Assembly (NCBI GenBank): GCA_013285945.1
Contig: JABDGP010000012.1
Coordinates: forward strand, 1 to 58,491
From: Bacteroidota bacterium
GTDB lineage: Bacteria > Bacteroidota > Bacteroidia > Cytophagales > Cyclobacteriaceae
Direction: 5' to 3'
DNA length: 58,491 nt
Shown here: piece after piece, positions 26,634-35,600 of the stretch
Layout: each line of letters begins with the position of its first letter
How positions within the stretch are numbered: position 1 is the stretch's first letter
Notes under the pieces: generated by a model
What the model was told of the DNA's origin: nothing
The model's input: the letters and a program-made list of their open reading frames with translations, nothing else
Databases searched by the model: none
Position numbers and translations under genes: made by a program

Positions 26634-27938
26634 TCATTTTGAGAGATAATCGACTGTAACATTCAATAACGCTTTCACTCCTACACTAAAAGATCTTTCA
26701 TCTATCATAAAATCGGCGGTGTGGTGCGCTGGTTTCCTTTCCAATTTCATTTCAGCAGGATAAGCCCCTAAAAAGAAAAAGAAGCCCGGTACCTTTTGTT
26801 GATAGAAGGAAAAATCCTCAGCCATCGTCACAGCTGAAATTACGTGTACATTTTCTTTGCCTGCTGCTTTCACCAAACTCGGCACCATCATTTCTGTAAG
26901 CTTTGAATCATTGATGGTGGCTGGATACATAATTAGAATATTTACATCGGCAGTTGCGCCTGATGCCTCGGCAAGTTTTGAGGCTGTGAGTTTTATTTTT
27001 TCATGTACACTCCTCTGCATCTCTGGGCCAAAAGTCCGGATTGTTCCTTGCAAAAAAGCTTCGTCAGGGATAATATTTCTTCGGATGCCAGCATGAAAAG
27101 TTCCTACCGTTACCACAGCAGCGGCTTCCGTCAGTGCCATTTGGCGGCTTACAATAGTTTGTAATCCATCTACAATCTGGCAGGCAATCACCACAGGGTC
27201 AATTCCTTCCCACGGGGTTGCTCCGTGAGAGCCTTTGCCTGTTACTTTCACATCGAATCCATCTACTGCCGCCATGAGCGGGCCCGACCGATAGTTCAAT
27301 GTTCCAGATGGTAGCAACGACTGAATGTGCAATCCAAAAACAGCATCTACCTTTGGGTTTTCCAGCACTCCTTCTTTCACCATCAACTCCGCACCCGATG
27401 GATATTCATCTGGCCCCACTCCTTCTTCTGCAGGTTGAAACAAAAATTTGACACTGCCTTTCAATTCATTTTTGTTTTCAGATAATATTTTGGCAACCGC
27501 CATAAGCATCGCCATGTGTGCATCATGACCGCACGCATGCATCACACCGGTTTCTTGTCCGCCGAAATTTGTTCTAACAGCAGATGCAAACGGCAAACTA
27601 TTTCGTTCGGTCACCGGAAGAGCATCCATATCAGCGCGCAGCGCAACGACCGGCCCTGGCTTTCCTGTTTTCAGTAAAGCAACAACGCCGGTTTTCGCAA
27701 CCGGATACTGCACTTCCATTCCCAACGATTTTAAGTAATCGGCTATAAAGCCACCTGTGTTCGTCTCACGATTGGACAACTCCGGACTTTGATGAAATTT
27801 TCGCCGCCATTCGATTACTTGTTGCTCCGATGCCTTTACTTGCTGTTCCATTTTGGCTTGAAGCTTTAAATTCTTCTGAGCCAATACGATAGTTGATAGT
27901 AAGTATATAAATGAGAAAATCGTGAGTCTGATCGTCAT
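26634..27938 (-). CDS. Secreted M20D metallohydrolase (amidohydrolase/N-acyl amino acid hydrolase type)
   Basis: 434 residues with a signal peptide (about 1-21, ending STIVLAQ). The catalytic domain has the dinuclear zinc motifs: HACGHDAHM (about 120), FQPAEEGVGP with the catalytic Glu, then GLHIQ, and late ITAVTMAEDF-like SAVTMAEDFSFYQQKVPG giving the terminal ligands. A dimerisation domain lies between 210 and 330. Known members (M20D) remove acyl groups from amino acids or hydrolyse hippurate and indole-acetyl amino acids. Export suggests it degrades extracellular or periplasmic substrates such as N-acylated peptides. It has no clear operon partner and diverges from the Rieske gene by 33 bases. 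Confidence 0.9.
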   Translation of the reverse strand: MTIRLTIFSFIYLLSTIVLAQKNLKLQAKMEQQVKASEQQVIEWRRKFHQSPELSNRETNTGGFIADYLKSLGMEVQYPVAKTGVVALLKTGKPGPVVALRADMDALPVTERNSLPFASAVRTNFGGQETGVMHACGHDAHMAMLMAVAKILSENKNELKGSVKFLFQPAEEGVGPDEYPSGAELMVKEGVLENPKVDAVFGLHIQSLLPSGTLNYRSGPLMAAVDGFDVKVTGKGSHGATPWEGIDPVVIACQIVDGLQTIVSRQMALTEAAAVVTVGTFHAGIRRNIIPDEAFLQGTIRTFGPEMQRSVHEKIKLTASKLAEASGATADVNILIMYPATINDSKLTEMMVPSLVKAAGKENVHVISAVTMAEDFSFYQQKVPGFFFFLGAYPAEMKLERKPAHHTADFMIDERSFSVGVKALLNVTVDYLSK

Positions 27939-27971
27939 TAGTCTTCTGTTTTTTTCGGAATTTACATCAAA

Positions 27972-28292
27972 ATGGATTGGATAAAAATATTCGAAAGCTC
28001 GGCAGCAGCCAATACCGCACTGATTGAAAACCAGCCAAGGCTTTTACTTGTAAGAGGAAAAAGAATTTGTATTGTAAAGCATGACAGAAAACTTCTCGCA
28101 GTGCAAGATACTTGCTCGCATAACGGCGAGTCGCTGAGCAAAGGTACCATCAACTATTTAGGTGAAGTGATCTGCCCTTTGCACCATTATCAGTTCAATT
28201 TAAAAACGGGACGGGAATGCTCTCAACGAAGCAACGATCTTGAATGCTTTCCCATTCGCGAAAGCGAAGAAGGCGTTTTTATTTATTTTTAG
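27972..28292 (+). CDS. Rieske 2Fe-2S ferredoxin-like protein
   Basis: 106 residues. The two halves of the Rieske cluster-binding motif are present: CSHNGESL (CxH) and CPLHHYQF (CxxH) with the usual 17-residue spacing, flanked by the DTCS and GEVICP strands. It is therefore a small soluble iron-sulfur electron carrier, in the size class of nitrite-reductase small subunits and biphenyl-dioxygenase ferredoxins. No partner oxygenase or reductase gene is adjacent, so the redox partner is unknown. Cytoplasmic location is expected. Confidence 0.9.
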   Translation: MDWIKIFESSAAANTALIENQPRLLLVRGKRICIVKHDRKLLAVQDTCSHNGESLSKGTINYLGEVICPLHHYQFNLKTGRECSQRSNDLECFPIRESEEGVFIYF

Positions 28293-28301
28293 AGGTTGAG
28301 A

Positions 28302-28668
28302 TTACGAAATAAGAATGAGCTCCATTCCATAAATATTCTTAAATCCTTCATCAGCAGTAACTAAAGGCACTTCAAGGAATAAGCACGTTGCTGCAATGAT
28401 CGCATCTGGCACTTTAATGTTCTGCTTCTGCTTAAGTTGAATTGCCAAATTCTTGATTTCCAATCGAAGATCGATAGTGACACATTCACTTATCAGAGCC
28501 TTCAATTTTCTTTTATCGGATTCACTAATTTTTGGCCATCCTAATAGTTCTATCTCAGTGATGATAGAACTAGCAAATGATTGATCTTAAGAATGGTAGA
28601 GTGTAAGATTTACCTTCATGAACAGCAACTAAGAAATTCGTATCCGCAATAAAATCAACTCCACTCAT
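28302..28668 (-). pseudogene. VapC-like PIN-domain toxin, frameshifted
   Basis: The gene starts at ATG 28668 (MSGVDFIADTNFLVAVHEGK), but the frame stops after 33 codons. The rest of the PIN domain continues in another frame from about 28590: FASSIITEIELLGWPKISES, KVPDAIIAATCLFLEV and LVTADEGF. All four acidic residues (Asp, Glu, Asp, Asp) are present across the two frames, so it was once an intact RNase toxin. The arithmetic fits one extra base near 28585-28592, where there is no homopolymer. Unless the assembly is wrong, the toxin cannot be made as a full protein. The start overlaps the antitoxin end by 14 bases. Confidence 0.82.
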
Positions 28669-28821
28669 TGCGGGCTTTTTTCTGATACTCAATCCCGTCA
28701 AGTCCTCTCTTCAACTTACCGAAATGTTTACGCAAGGATTTTTTTTCTTTCCCTTCAACGCAATCGCTAGAGCCTTCTTTACCTTTCTTTTAGTAATTGG
28801 TTTTTGAATTTCGATTATCAT
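28655..28821 (-). pseudogene. Antitoxin of the PIN toxin, frameshifted in an A run
   Basis: The antitoxin starts at ATG 28821 (MIIEIQKPITKRKVKKALAI). It leaves the frame at an 8-A run (28739-28746), after which a second frame reads SLRKHFGKLKRGLDGIEYQ to the stop TGA at 28655. Joined, it makes a basic protein of about 55 residues with the KHFGKLKRG-type end of small Bacteroidota antitoxins. A run of 9 A, one more than seen, would restore the frame. The reading is therefore a broken gene, a sequencing slip, or possible transcript slippage. Confidence 0.75.
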
Positions 28822-28839
28822 TTTTAATGATTTCTTATT

Positions 28840-28847
28840 CAAAGATA
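28840..28847 (-). promoter_or_regulatory. Candidate -7 promoter box of the toxin-antitoxin pair
   Basis: On the minus strand TATCTTTG (a perfect TAnnTTTG) lies 18 bases before the antitoxin start. The expected upstream TTTG is not seen at the right spacing. Its retention suggests the decayed module may still be transcribed. Confidence 0.5.
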
Positions 28848-28876
28848 CAAATGATTGTGCTCTTTATCTTTTCAAT

Positions 28877-29749
28877 TTAAGGCAATTCTTTTCCCATCAC
28901 CCACTTGAGCATTTCAAACCAGTCCTGACGATCGAGCTTGATATCAATGGCTTTTGCCGCTTCTTTGATTCGATCGGGTTGAGTTGTGCCGATCACCGGG
29001 AAAATATTGGATGGATGTTTTAACAACCATGCTAACGCCAATTGACTGTAAGATGCACTGTATTTAGTAGCCTTTCCAAACATCTCACGTTCATTTGCCA
29101 TCAGTTTTCCGCCGTCGAGTGGCGACCACGCCATAGGCGAAACTCCGAGTTCGATCATAAGATCAAGATCACCATTAAAAAACGGATCGAGTCGCGAAAG
29201 CGAAATTTCTATTTGGTTGGTGACCAACGGAAACGGCAAATGAGTTTGCAACATTCTGAATTGGCTGGGCGTAAAATTTGACACACCGAAGTGCAAAACT
29301 TTGCCATCTTTTTTTAAACTACTAAATGCCTCCGCCACTTCATATGGATTGAGCAATGGATCGGGCCGATGGATTAAAAGTAAATCCAGACGGTCGGTGT
29401 GAAACATTTTCAACGAATTTTCGGCCGACCAAATAATATGTTCTTTAGAAGTATCGTAATGTTTTACCCATGTTGCCGGTCTTTTTGCAGAAGGGAACTT
29501 GATGTCACATTTTGTAATAAGCTCCATCTTATTGCGGAGCGAAGGGTTTTTTGCCAGCGTCAGCCCAAAAGTTTCCTCATTACTATGATCTCCATAAATA
29601 TCAGCATGGTCAAAACTGGTGATGCCGTGTTCCAAAGCTACAAGAGTCAACCGCTCCACAGTTTCTGCTGATACGGTATGCCATCGCCAAGCACCGGCAA
29701 CTATCCGCGAAAGCGTTGGCCCTTGTGAATGAATCTTTCTTCGCTCCAT
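28877..29749 (-). CDS. Aldo/keto reductase (YdhF-like)
   Basis: 290 residues, (beta/alpha)8 barrel. Catalytic tetrad positions are visible: Asp and Tyr in FDHADIYGDHSNEE, Lys in ELITKCDI and His in LLLIHRPDPL. The NADPH-binding end shows PVIGTTQPDRIKEAA. The opening SRIVAGAWRW and the DLLLIHRPDPL stretch suit the YdhF branch. Known members reduce carbonyls with NADPH; the substrate cannot be told. The small secreted Cys-rich gene ends only 6 bases upstream, so the two are in one transcript. Confidence 0.92.
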   Translation of the reverse strand: MERRKIHSQGPTLSRIVAGAWRWHTVSAETVERLTLVALEHGITSFDHADIYGDHSNEETFGLTLAKNPSLRNKMELITKCDIKFPSAKRPATWVKHYDTSKEHIIWSAENSLKMFHTDRLDLLLIHRPDPLLNPYEVAEAFSSLKKDGKVLHFGVSNFTPSQFRMLQTHLPFPLVTNQIEISLSRLDPFFNGDLDLMIELGVSPMAWSPLDGGKLMANEREMFGKATKYSASYSQLALAWLLKHPSNIFPVIGTTQPDRIKEAAKAIDIKLDRQDWFEMLKWVMGKELP

Positions 29750-29755
29750 TTTAAA

Positions 29756-30067
29756 TTATTTCGACTTGTGTTGAAAGCACTTGCCATCCTTACTACCTGT
29801 CATGCGCTTGCATTGTGTTCCATCAGCAGTCTTGCCAGTGCATTGTGTCTTGGCATCTTTCAAATGGTCGTCAGCTTTGCACACGGCGCAGCTGGATTTG
29901 CCTGCTTTCTTTGCTTCGGCCAGCGTGATCGCGTTTGCATCGCCCGAGAGTTTGCAATCGGCGGTATGGTATTTTTCGCCTTTAGCAGATGCATAAACAG
30001 TTTGTGCATTTGTTTTGACAGCCAATCCAGCCATCAAAAAGAAAACAATCACAAGGATTTTCTTCAT
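29756..30067 (-). CDS. Small secreted Cys/His-rich protein
   Basis: 103 residues with a signal peptide (1-21, ending VKTNAQ). The mature part has two Cys clusters. The first, YHTADCKLSGDANAITLAEAKKAGKSSCAVC, has the look of an Ada-type or CxxC-like metal-binding fold. The second, CTGKTADGTQCKRMTGSKDGKCFQH, matches the pattern CxxxxxxGxxCxRxxxxxxGxCxxH seen in small DUF5763-like zinc-type domains. Six cysteines and histidines in these arrangements suggest metal binding or disulfide formation outside the cytoplasm. Function is unknown. It sits 6 bases ahead of the aldo/keto reductase gene. Confidence 0.72.
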   Translation of the reverse strand: MKKILVIVFFLMAGLAVKTNAQTVYASAKGEKYHTADCKLSGDANAITLAEAKKAGKSSCAVCKADDHLKDAKTQCTGKTADGTQCKRMTGSKDGKCFQHKSK

Positions 30068-30159
30068 AAAGTAAGAGGTTTGTTTAAGGTTCTAAATTGG
30101 GAATTTTCTGATAGAAAGAAAAAATAATTCGCATCCTGTGAATTGACTAATTTTACAGC

Positions 30160-30630
30160 ATGATCGAATGGACAACTGTAATATCCCTGATTTTATTTGG
30201 CCTTGCCCTTATTGTTGTGGAAATCATATTTGTTCCCGGCACAACGCTGGTAGGTGTTTTGGGCTTTGTCTTTTTGATCCTTGGCGTTGGGCTTAGTTTC
30301 AGATATTTTGGAGCCGAAACAGGTTGGATTACTGTAGGAAGCACTGCGGTAGCTTCGGGCGTAATTTTATATTACTCTTTTTCGGCCAACGTGTGGGGAA
30401 AATTCTCTTTAAAATCGAAGAGCGACAGCAAAGTAAATGAAGGTGAGCTCGATCAGTTGCAAGTAGGCGCCGAGGGACAAACCATTTCTACACTTCGACC
30501 GGTAGGCAAAGCCGAATTGAATAACAAGACTTTTGAAGTAAAAACACTTGGTGAATATTTAGAAAGCGGAAAACGTGTGCGCGTAATTAAAATTTTATCA
30601 AACCAAATTTTTGTAGAACCAATAAATTAA
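30160..30630 (+). CDS. NfeD-family membrane protein
   Basis: 156 residues: two or three membrane segments near the N-terminus ([38 protein letters not shown], then [16 protein letters not shown]) and a soluble C-terminal OB-fold-like part ([44 protein letters not shown]). The ordering VEIIFVPG and GxxGxxxTxLRPxGKaxxxxxxxxVxTxGexixxGxxVxVi is classical for the short NfeD1b form. Known members partner the flotillin FloA/YqfA or the SPFH protein encoded next to them; here floA starts 4 bases downstream, which strengthens the call. Role: membrane quality control or scaffold formation. Confidence 0.93.
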   Translation: MIEWTTVISLILFGLALIVVEIIFVPGTTLVGVLGFVFLILGVGLSFRYFGAETGWITVGSTAVASGVILYYSFSANVWGKFSLKSKSDSKVNEGELDQLQVGAEGQTISTLRPVGKAELNNKTFEVKTLGEYLESGKRVRVIKILSNQIFVEPIN

Positions 30631-30634
30631 AACT

Positions 30635-31627
30635 ATGGAAGGCTTAGCATTCATTCTTATTGTATTTCTCGCCATCGTCGGCTTTTTCATGTTCATGTAT
30701 TTTGTGCCCGTAGGGTTGTGGATTAGCGCCATTTTTACGGGCGTAAAGGTGACGATTGGCGAACTGATCGGGATGCGTATCCGTAAAGTGCCACCCAGTG
30801 TAATTGTAAATTCACTCATTACTGCAACTAAAGCCGGAATAGCGTTAACGACCAGGGAATTAGAGACTCACTACTTGGCCGGTGGCAATGTGCCCAATGT
30901 TATTCGCGCACTGATCTCTGCGGATAAAGCCAATATCAATTTAAGTTTTAAACAAGCTACGGCTATTGATCTTGCAGGGCGGGATGTATTTGAAGCCGTA
31001 CAGATTTCGGTAAACCCAAAAGTAATTAATACACCAAAAGTAGCTGCCGTTGCTGCTGATGGTATTCAGCTAATTGCAATAGCCAGAATTACGGTTCGTG
31101 CGAGCATAGCGCAATTGGTGGGTGGTGCCGGCGAAGAAACGATTTTGGCTCGCGTTGGCGAAGGCATTGTAACTTCTATAGGTTCTGCGAAGTCACACAA
31201 AGAAGTATTAGAAAACCCTGATAAAATTTCAAAGCTCGTTTTGTCGCGCGGACTGGATGCTGGCACAGCGTTTGAAATTCTCTCCATTGATATTGCCGAC
31301 GTAGATGTTGGCGCAAATATTGGTGCCAAACTTCAAACAGATCAGGCAGCTGCCGATTTGAAAGTAGCCGAAGCTAAAGCTGAAGAGCGCAGAGCTATGG
31401 CAGTAGCTGTTGAACAGGAAATGAAAGCCAAAGCTCAGGAAGCACGCGCGAAAGTGATTGAAGCCGAAGCTGAAATTCCAAAGGCAATTGCCCAAGCCTT
31501 TCTCAGCGGGCACTTAGGCGTGATGGATTATTACAAAATGCAGAATGTACAAGCTGACACCGAGATGCGTCAGTCGATTTCGGGCGCCGACAAGAGTACT
31601 GGTGGACAGTCGAATACAGCTAAGTAG
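30635..31627 (+). CDS. floA: Flotillin-like membrane scaffold protein FloA
   Basis: 330 residues. A hydrophobic N-terminal segment ([31 protein letters not shown]) is followed by the SPFH domain ([38 protein letters not shown]...) and a C-terminal coiled-coil with [47 protein letters not shown], typical of FloA. These proteins mark ordered membrane domains at the cytoplasmic face. Full length for the family. It is coupled to nfeD by a 4-base gap. A terminator follows 14 bases after the stop. Confidence 0.95.
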   Translation: MEGLAFILIVFLAIVGFFMFMYFVPVGLWISAIFTGVKVTIGELIGMRIRKVPPSVIVNSLITATKAGIALTTRELETHYLAGGNVPNVIRALISADKANINLSFKQATAIDLAGRDVFEAVQISVNPKVINTPKVAAVAADGIQLIAIARITVRASIAQLVGGAGEETILARVGEGIVTSIGSAKSHKEVLENPDKISKLVLSRGLDAGTAFEILSIDIADVDVGANIGAKLQTDQAAADLKVAEAKAEERRAMAVAVEQEMKAKAQEARAKVIEAEAEIPKAIAQAFLSGHLGVMDYYKMQNVQADTEMRQSISGADKSTGGQSNTAK

Positions 31628-31644
31628 ACCTTCCAACTTATAAA

Positions 31645-31671
31645 AAAAGAGCTGCTTTGTGCGGCTCTTTT
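31645..31671. terminator. Bidirectional terminator between floA and the PorP/SprF-like gene
   Basis: An 11-bp stem AAAAGAGCTGC / GCGGCTCTTTT with one T-G wobble and a 5-base loop lies between converging genes; A/T tracts on both sides allow termination in both directions. Confidence 0.75.
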
Positions 31672-31681
31672 GCTTTGGGGC

Positions 31682-32617
31682 TTATCTATAACCGTAATAC
31701 GAAGGGCACTCAAGGTTTTTATGAAGCTTCCGGATTCGTGTTCTGTAATTAAGCATGAACTCGTGTGTTCCGTTAGAGAAAGCATTCAGCGATGATTGAG
31801 TCCAGTCGTACGAATAAGCCACGTGAATTTTATCGCTGAGTTTAAGTTCTACAAAAGTTATGAAAGCATCGACTGTACGGTAAGAAACACCCGCACTGCA
31901 CACTTCATAAAATACAAAAGCAGCGTTTAAGTCAAGCGCCAACGGCTGCCCTTCCTGAGAGCGCAACAATATTGACGGGTTGAGTTGAACTGTACGGCTT
32001 GGATTGATCGGGAAGATTCCTCCTACCCGAAGAAAATAATAGCGTGCCTGTTTTATTTGGTTGGCAATGGCGTTGGCATCATTATAGTTGACTGTGTTAT
32101 TTATCAACATCGGTACTGAAAATCCCACGAAAAAATTCTTGCGTTTATAATAAAGGCCAGTACCAATATTAGGTTTGTACACATTGAGGGGAACAAATGA
32201 AGGATCACCCAAATTTTGAAGGTCAAGTTTGCTAAAGTCAGCACCAATAAAATCGAAGCCAGCCTGAAGTCCCATCGACAAAGTTGATTTGGGCCATTTT
32301 AAAAAATAGGCGTAGCTGAAATAGACATTTTTGTTGGAGTAACTTCCGATGTTATCAACGTTGATCATCATCCCCAGTCCCATTTTGTCGTTCAGAAGGG
32401 AAGTATGCGCACTGAACAAATACGTTTTGGGTGCACCGGGAAGATTCACCCATTGGTCGCGGTACATGGATGTTGCACTCAATTGCACCTGACTTCCCGC
32501 ATATGCCGGATTAATTATTAATTCATTGAAATAGTATTGTGAATAGACAGGAGTCTGTTGCGCTAATGCAGCCGTGGCGATGGTTGAAAGAATCCAGAAA
32601 AGTATAAGTCTCATCAT
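31682..32617 (-). CDS. PorP/SprF family type IX secretion outer-membrane protein
   Basis: 311 residues from ATG 32617, with a signal peptide (ending ATAALAQ). The mature start QQTPVYSQYYFNELIINPAYAGS and MYRDQWVNLPGAPKTY reproduce the family motif. The rest is beta-barrel-like, ending in a terminal strand. It starts 7 bases after the stop of the 2084-aa cargo, so it should be made from the same mRNA and serve as its secretion partner, by analogy with SprF for SprB. A frame from TTG 32635 would begin inside the cargo gene and was rejected. Ends beside the bidirectional terminator. Confidence 0.9.
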   Translation of the reverse strand: MMRLILFWILSTIATAALAQQTPVYSQYYFNELIINPAYAGSQVQLSATSMYRDQWVNLPGAPKTYLFSAHTSLLNDKMGLGMMINVDNIGSYSNKNVYFSYAYFLKWPKSTLSMGLQAGFDFIGADFSKLDLQNLGDPSFVPLNVYKPNIGTGLYYKRKNFFVGFSVPMLINNTVNYNDANAIANQIKQARYYFLRVGGIFPINPSRTVQLNPSILLRSQEGQPLALDLNAAFVFYEVCSAGVSYRTVDAFITFVELKLSDKIHVAYSYDWTQSSLNAFSNGTHEFMLNYRTRIRKLHKNLECPSYYGYR

Positions 32618-32624
32618 CTGAATT

Positions 32625-35600
32625 CTATTTGACAATTTCTAAATAACCAGCCAACTCCTTTTCACCATCTCCTCTGTCAATTACATAAAAGTAAGTGCCG
32701 TCAGGAAGATTGTTTCCAAGGGGGCTTACGCCTCGATTGGAGCGTCCGTCAAAAACTATGTCGGCATTATCATAACCGTGGCCCTGATATACCAACGTGC
32801 CAGCCCTATTAAAAATCTTGACCGTATTGTTCGGAAAGTTCTGGATACAGTCAATGTAGAATTTCTCGTTCAGTCCGTCGTTGTTGCGAGAGATGCCATT
32901 GTAAGGACGAATATCATTTATGATCGTAAATGTAGCAGTGGTAGCACAACCAAATGTAGTAGTGATTGTTACTGTATAAGTTCCAGCCGGCAACACATCA
33001 AGTACAGGCCCGGTTAACGGAGGGCTTCCATAACTCCATACCACAGTTTCAATAGATACATTGTTGCTGACCAATACCTCCGCTCCTCCGGTGGGCTGAT
33101 TACAGCTTGCAGGCTTGGTGCTGACCGTGAACACCGGATACGCCATAGTAGATTTAACCTCCCCGGTAGTCGGCCCAGAAACGCAACCGGTGATACGACT
33201 TTGTGCTGTCACGGTATAGAACCCTTTCGGAAGAGATGAATAAATCTCACCAACGAAATCAGGAGTAGCTTTTACTGCCGAACCAATGTACCAGGAGAAT
33301 ATATAATCCTTTACATCGCCGTCGACTGAGGCACTCAGTGACCCATTATTTGTAATACAACTGTTTACATCCGAGAGAACCACAATTGTAGGCGGAGGCA
33401 CTGTTACCTGCCCGTTGGTAATTGTGATCGTGCTAGTGCTGGGGCAGTTGGTAATGGTATTTGTGGCAACAACAGTATACAAAGTATTTGTTACCCCGGA
33501 TATTTCGGCTCCTGTGTAAATCGGCGGAACGCTTGTGTCTGTTCCAATATACCAGTTGAAGACATAACCGATGCTGTCTTTGGCAATACCATTATTAACC
33601 GATGCAGACGCTACACCATTCGGACGGGTAACATCGCAATTGGTGAGTGGTGATATTTGAATCGCAATCGGAGCTGTATAAATCCGCTCGTCATCAACCG
33701 TTACAGTTTGCGGCAACGACTGGCAAAAAGCATCAGCGTTATCAATAGCAATTGCTGTAAAATTTCCATTCCCCAATCCCGTAACCTGCTTGCCAGTGTA
33801 ATCCGGAGTGGCACCCACACTATTGCCAATGCTCCAGTTATACGTATAGTTATTAGCACTTCCACTGACAACAGTTGCAAAAATAATTCCATTTAAAGGA
33901 GTACAATTGGTTAGAGGGGAGGCTGAAGCATCTAGCATCACCGGCAACACTAAAAGCGGAAGATGGTAAGTATCCACCGCAGTACATTGATTTGTATTAT
34001 TAGTGACTTGCACTGTATAAACAGCTTCGGTAGCAGGTGCTACAACCGTTATCCCTCCTATCGTTGAAGTTGTTGCTTGTACAGGCCCACTTGCTGAAGT
34101 TCCGAGGTACCAATTGTAATTATACCCACTCGAACTCGTACCTGATGCTGTTGCCGTCAAGGAACCCAGCGTATTTGCAGGCTGAAGACAACGCGTAGGT
34201 TGAACGAAATCTGTGAGCGCCACTGAAATTGTGCCTACGGTATTATCATCAATGATAAACTGTATTGGTGATGATGTAGAGCAATTGTTTACCGTGTTCT
34301 TTGCTTGCACGAAGTAAGTACCTGCCGCAAGTCCAACCTGCGTATTGGTTGTCCCTGCCAGCGGGGTCATTGTTGCATCAAACCACTGAAATGTATAGTT
34401 AGCAAGTCCGACTGAAACCCCATTTTCACTTACTGAGTTTACTTTAGCCGAACCATCGGCCGCATTACAAAGTGTTCGAGGATTTACGGTAAGGTCTGCT
34501 GAAGAAAGTGATACTATCGGAGGGTTATTAAAAATTGTAAACGTGGCTGTTGAGGAGCAACCTGTGGACGTAGCTGTAGTATTAACTGCCTGTACGGTGT
34601 AGCTTCCCCCATTGAGATTTTGTGCTGTCTCACCGTTTACCCCTCCGGTTGTTGCAGGCGGACTCAAAGGTGAACCTGTGCCAGTACCATTAAACCAGGA
34701 TATTGTATAATTTGAAGGGCTTGCTCCGCCATCAATACTCGCAGTAATTGCACCGCTGGGCGTAGTGCCGGTACAGTTTGTGTTTGCATTTTCTGAGGCC
34801 GCAGTTATTACAGGGTTAACTCCATTCTGTTTGATTGTTGCAGTAATTGGTACTGTTTTACATCCAACCAGACTATTTCCTACAGGGCCAATACATACGG
34901 CCACAAAAGTATATGCGCCAGGAGTCATCGCCACCGAACTTGTGTAATTCGATTGAGCTGCAACTCCACTGATCACCTGAATAGGAGCGCCACTTACATT
35001 ACTTCCGCTATACACATCGATTTCATAATCGGCTTCTGTAAACACAGGCGGAACGAGTGTGGGCTTAAGATTTACAGTAACATTTCCATTATTCCCAGGT
35101 ACGCAGGTGGTTACATCTGTTTGGGAAACGTACGATAATATAGGGCCGTTGACAAAAGGTAACGGAAAGAATTGCGAAGCCGAACATCCGCTATTACTGT
35201 CTGTGGCCACTACAGTATAACCACCGCTGGCTAGGTTTGTAAGCAGCCCCTGATTGGGAGATGTAGGAATAAGCTGAGTTGACAAAGCAGCGCCACTAAA
35301 CGGAGCATTGCCCAAATACCATTGAAGAGTATATCCCAAAGTGTTTCCAGGCGAAGATACTGTCACGCCCAGAGCTCCTGTTGGGTTTGAACAATCGCTG
35401 GGATATATGGTGATGGCGGGATCAATCAAAATACTTATGGTCGGGGTCTTATCTAATACCGTCACAGTGATTGCCGTGGCCTGACACTTCAAAAGAGTAT
35501 TGACTGCAGAGACAGTGTATGTTCCGGCGGCAAGGCTGGAGAGAATATTGGTTGTCGTAGGGTAATCCGGTGAAGCTTTAACAGCAGAGCCGTTATACCA

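Noticed and set aside
32618-32635. Upstream TTG start of the second PorP/SprF-like gene
   Set aside because: It would begin inside the last codons of the cargo and push the signal peptide away from the N-terminus. ATG 32617 is standard.
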